Assembly: GCA_023230535.1 (NCBI GenBank)
Contig: JALNXC010000036.1
Location: 1 to 8,760, forward strand
Reading direction: 5' to 3'
DNA: 8,760 nt
From: Alkaliphilus sp.
GTDB taxonomy: Bacteria > Bacillota > Clostridia > Peptostreptococcales > Natronincolaceae
Below, in pieces: positions 6,631 to 8,760 of the stretch. Position 1 is the first letter of the stretch. Each line of letters opens with the position of its first letter. A model generated the notes under the pieces. The model did no database searches, had not been told where the DNA came from, and worked only from the letters and a program-made list of their open reading frames with translations. A program made the position numbers and the translations under genes.

Positions 6631-7662
6631 TTATCCTAATTTTTTAGGCCTTATTAAAACCTTCCTTAGGGTATCTATTTCTTCTATTGTTTTTCCGGTG
6701 CCCATTACCACACAATCTAAAGGGCCTTCAGCAATTTGCACGGGCATTCCGGTTTCTTTTATTACCAGTTTATCCAATCCGTCCAATAGGGCCCCGCCGC
6801 CCGTAAGCATTATTCCTATTTCCATGATATCGGCCGCAAGTTCCGGAGGAGTTTTTTCCAATGTATATTTAATGGCCTCAACAATTTGACTGACGGGTTC
6901 TCTCAACGCTTCCATTATTTCGACCGATGTTATTTCTAAAGTCTTAGGCAATCCTGAAACCAAATCCCTACCTCTGACAAGCATTTTTTCTTCTTTTGCT
7001 TTCAGAGATGCGGATCCGATTGTTACCTTCACTTCCTCGGCAGTTCTTTCACCGATCATCAGATTATATTCTTTTTTTATATATTGAACAATAGATTCAT
7101 CCAGTTCGTCTCCGCCGATTCTGATGGATTTAGCAGTTACAATACCTCCAAGAGAGATAACGGCAACCTCCGTAGTCCCTCCTCCAACATCTACAACCAT
7201 ACTGCCGGTGGGTTCTTCAACAGGTAACCCCGCGCCTATAGCTGCAGCCATGGGTTCTTCAATTAAATAAGCCTCCCTTGCACCCGCCTGCAATGTAGCC
7301 TCCTCTACCGCTCTTTTTTCCACCTCAGTAACTCCGGAAGGAACACTTACAACTACTCTAGGTTGTATCAATGTTCTTCTATAATAAACCTTTTTAATAA
7401 AATATTTCAACATACTTTGGGTTACGTCAAAATCCGCAATTACACCGTCTTTCATCGGTCTGATTGCAACTATGTTGCCCGGCGTTCTACCAATCATTTT
7501 CTTTGCATCTTCGCCTACGGATAATACTGTTTTTGTATCATTTTGGATTGCAACTACAGAAGGCTCATTGAGTACAATACCTTTCCCTCTAACATAAACC
7601 AATGTATTCGCTGTTCCCAAATCAATTCCCATATCACGTAAGAAAAACTTGAACACGCCCAT
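6631..7662 (-). CDS. mreB: actin-like rod shape protein MreB
   Basis: MreB is the bacterial actin homologue that forms short membrane-bound filaments and orients the elongation machinery. The 343-residue product has full family length. The phosphate-1 motif is MGIDLGTANT at 11-20, followed by LNEPSVVAI (31-39). The phosphate-2 motif VVDVGGGTTEV is at 156-166, with Asp158. The adenosine motif MLTGGGALLDG is at 285-295. IEEPMAAAIGAG (134-145) is also typical. The N-terminal MGVFKFFLRD is hydrophobic and could help membrane contact. The ATG at 7662 is preceded by AAGGAAGGAG with 8 nt spacing. It sits 27 nt after radC and 13 nt before mreC. Its close genomic link to mreC and mreD argues for MreB proper over the Mbl or MreBH paralogues. 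Confidence 0.98.
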   Translation of the reverse strand: MGVFKFFLRDMGIDLGTANTLVYVRGKGIVLNEPSVVAIQNDTKTVLSVGEDAKKMIGRTPGNIVAIRPMKDGVIADFDVTQSMLKYFIKKVYYRRTLIQPRVVVSVPSGVTEVEKRAVEEATLQAGAREAYLIEEPMAAAIGAGLPVEEPTGSMVVDVGGGTTEVAVISLGGIVTAKSIRIGGDELDESIVQYIKKEYNLMIGERTAEEVKVTIGSASLKAKEEKMLVRGRDLVSGLPKTLEITSVEIMEALREPVSQIVEAIKYTLEKTPPELAADIMEIGIMLTGGGALLDGLDKLVIKETGMPVQIAEGPLDCVVMGTGKTIEEIDTLRKVLIRPKKLG

Positions 7663-7689
7663 ATATAATACTCCTTCCTTTATATAACA

Positions 7690-8388
7690 CTATATTATTT
7701 CCTTTTCTTTCATACTAAAATAAATTCCATCTCCTATAATTATATGATCCAATACATTTATTCCAATAATAGTTCCTGCCTCAATAAGCCTTTTTGTTAT
7801 ATTAATATCCTCCGTACTCGGTTTGGGGTCTCCACTTGGATGGTTATGTGCCAATATTATAGCGGAGCTGCTCCTCTTAATCGCTATATTAAACACCTCT
7901 CTAGGATGAACGATTGAAGCATTTAAACTGCCGATTGATATGTTTTCTATGGCAATCACATTATTCTTGGTATTTAACAATATAATATTGAAAATTTCTT
8001 TATTTAAATATCTCATTTCCTCCATTAACAGATTACTTATATCCTCGGGACCCTGTATTTTATAATTATTTACATTCGCTGTTAAGGCTATACGTTTTCC
8101 CAGTTCCACGGCGGCTATAACTTGAGATGCTTTTGCTAAGCCAATACCCTTTATTTGCATTAATTCCTCCATGGTGCAATTTGTGAGAGTTCTCAATCCT
8201 TCATTAGACATATTTAATATTCCCCTTGCCAAATCAATTGCTGTTTTATCTTTTGTCCCCGTAGATAATACTATCGCTAATAACTCTGCATTGGATAAGC
8301 TTTGGCACCCATAAGTGATCATTTTCTCCCTTGGCCGTTCACTTACGGGCATGTTTTTAATAGTAGTATATTCACAATAACCGCACAT
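7690..8388 (-). CDS. radC: RadC family JAB/MPN-domain protein
   Basis: RadC-family proteins were once linked to DNA repair, but that role is doubtful and the biochemical function is unsettled. The 232-residue product has an N-terminal helix-hairpin-helix region (RPREKMITYGCQSLSNAELLAI at 19-40, then IKGIGLAKA at 79-87), suggesting DNA contact. The JAB1/MPN-type metallo-hydrolase domain lies at about 110-228, with the metal-binding HNHPSGD motif at 181-187 (His181, His183, Asp187). The start at ATG 8388 is supported by AGGTGGG 6 nt upstream. A start at Met13 would look more like some relatives but has no ribosome binding site. The favoured start adds a short N-terminus carrying Cys2 and Cys5 (CGYC). 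It lies 20 nt after maf and 27 nt before mreB, the same order as in Bacillus subtilis. Confidence 0.96.
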   Translation of the reverse strand: MCGYCEYTTIKNMPVSERPREKMITYGCQSLSNAELLAIVLSTGTKDKTAIDLARGILNMSNEGLRTLTNCTMEELMQIKGIGLAKASQVIAAVELGKRIALTANVNNYKIQGPEDISNLLMEEMRYLNKEIFNIILLNTKNNVIAIENISIGSLNASIVHPREVFNIAIKRSSSAIILAHNHPSGDPKPSTEDINITKRLIEAGTIIGINVLDHIIIGDGIYFSMKEKEII

Positions 8389-8408
8389 AATTAACCCACC
8401 TTTAAAAT

Positions 8409-8760
8409 TTAAAGAAAATTTATGTTAAAATTATTATACAGCGCAACCCCTAATTTGAACACCGGTAATCCTACAACATTAAAATAATCACCTTCTATTT
8501 TTTCTATAAATAAAGAAGCCTTTCCCTGGATTGCGTAGGCACCGGCCTTACCTATATATTCGTCGGTTGCAATATAATTCCGAATCTCCTGATCTTTTAA
8601 TTCCTTAAAATATACCCGGGTACTTTCATGATCGATAAATTGTTGTCCCATTAAACAGTCTATTATCGCAAATCCGGTAATAACCCTATGGGCTTTTCCC
8701 GAAAGAAATCTTAACATGTTATATGCATCATATTTATTTTGAGGCTTACCTAATATTTTA
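8409..8760 (-). CDS. maf: Maf family nucleoside triphosphate pyrophosphatase, C-terminal part (N-terminus outside window)
   Basis: Maf proteins hydrolyse non-canonical or selected nucleoside triphosphates to monophosphates; the Bacillus/YhdE subgroup acts on dTTP, UTP and modified pyrimidine forms. About 117 C-terminal residues are visible. The frame is open to the window edge, so the ATG at 8717 is internal, not the start: upstream codons encode ILGKPQ, the conserved stretch with the catalytic-site Lys. Downstream come MLRFLSGKAHRVITGFAI, then IGKAGAYAIQGKASLFIEKI and GDYFNVVGLPV. The AYAIQG form is that of the dTTP/UTP subgroup. The N-terminal SPRR-type signature is outside the window. The stop codon TAA is 20 nt before radC. 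In Bacillus subtilis maf also precedes radC and mreBCD. Confidence 0.95.
   Translation of the reverse strand, partial: KILGKPQNKYDAYNMLRFLSGKAHRVITGFAIIDCLMGQQFIDHESTRVYFKELKDQEIRNYIATDEYIGKAGAYAIQGKASLFIEKIEGDYFNVVGLPVFKLGVALYNNFNINFL

Noticed and set aside
6560..6889. Plus-strand open frame of 109 codons opposite mreC and mreB
   Set aside because: It is antisense across the junction of two certain genes, and its composition reflects the reverse complement of conserved MreB codons.
8409..8717. Complete short protein starting at ATG 8717
   Set aside because: The frame remains open to the window edge and the upstream codons encode the conserved Maf ILGKP stretch, so this ATG is an internal methionine of a truncated maf.
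1..8760. Mobile elements, CRISPR arrays, tRNA or rRNA genes
   Set aside because: I saw no transposase or integrase frames, no regularly spaced repeats and no recognisable tRNA or rRNA segments; the window is a conserved housekeeping locus.

Overview
The window reads as a chromosomal cell-shape and division-site cluster from an AT-rich, low-GC Gram-positive bacterium of the Clostridia type. Three points support this. The gene order maf, radC, mreB, mreC, mreD and then min genes is the order known from Bacillus and its relatives. A very large class B penicillin-binding protein sits between mreD and minC. A genuine minE is present, which Bacillus subtilis lacks but many clostridia have. Ribosome binding sites are strong and purine-rich. 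I cannot name a genus.

Every gene I can support lies on the minus strand, so transcription runs from high to low coordinates. Region 1 (8760 to 2426) is a tightly packed block: the C-terminal part of maf (cut by the window edge), radC, mreB, mreC, mreD and a PBP2-type transpeptidase. Gaps are only 20, 27, 13, 20 and 14 nt, so it is probably one transcription unit. Region 2 (2425 to 2273) is a 153-nt spacer holding a palindrome and a hairpin with a U run, possibly a partial terminator or processing site. Region 3 (2272 to 475) is minC, minD, minE. Region 4 (474 to 195) is a 280-nt spacer with a large compound inverted repeat that probably ends the operon, and a speculative plus-strand promoter. 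Region 5 (194 to 1) is the N-terminal end of a single-pass membrane protein that runs out of the window, perhaps a SpoIVFA/M23-like envelope protein.

Functionally, MreB filaments with MreC, MreD and PBP2 form the core of the side-wall elongation machinery. MinC, MinD and MinE restrict FtsZ assembly to mid-cell. Maf is a house-cleaning nucleotide pyrophosphatase and RadC is a conserved JAB/MPN-fold protein of unsettled role. All nine main genes look intact, with the expected motifs, apart from maf being cut by the window.

I did not find a convincing undescribed system. The points most worth a second look are non-coding or about expression control: a possible plus-strand small RNA in the minE-downstream spacer, the structured PBP2-minC junction, consecutive weak start codons (GTG for mreD, TTG for PBP2), and the enlarged, cysteine-free PBP2.
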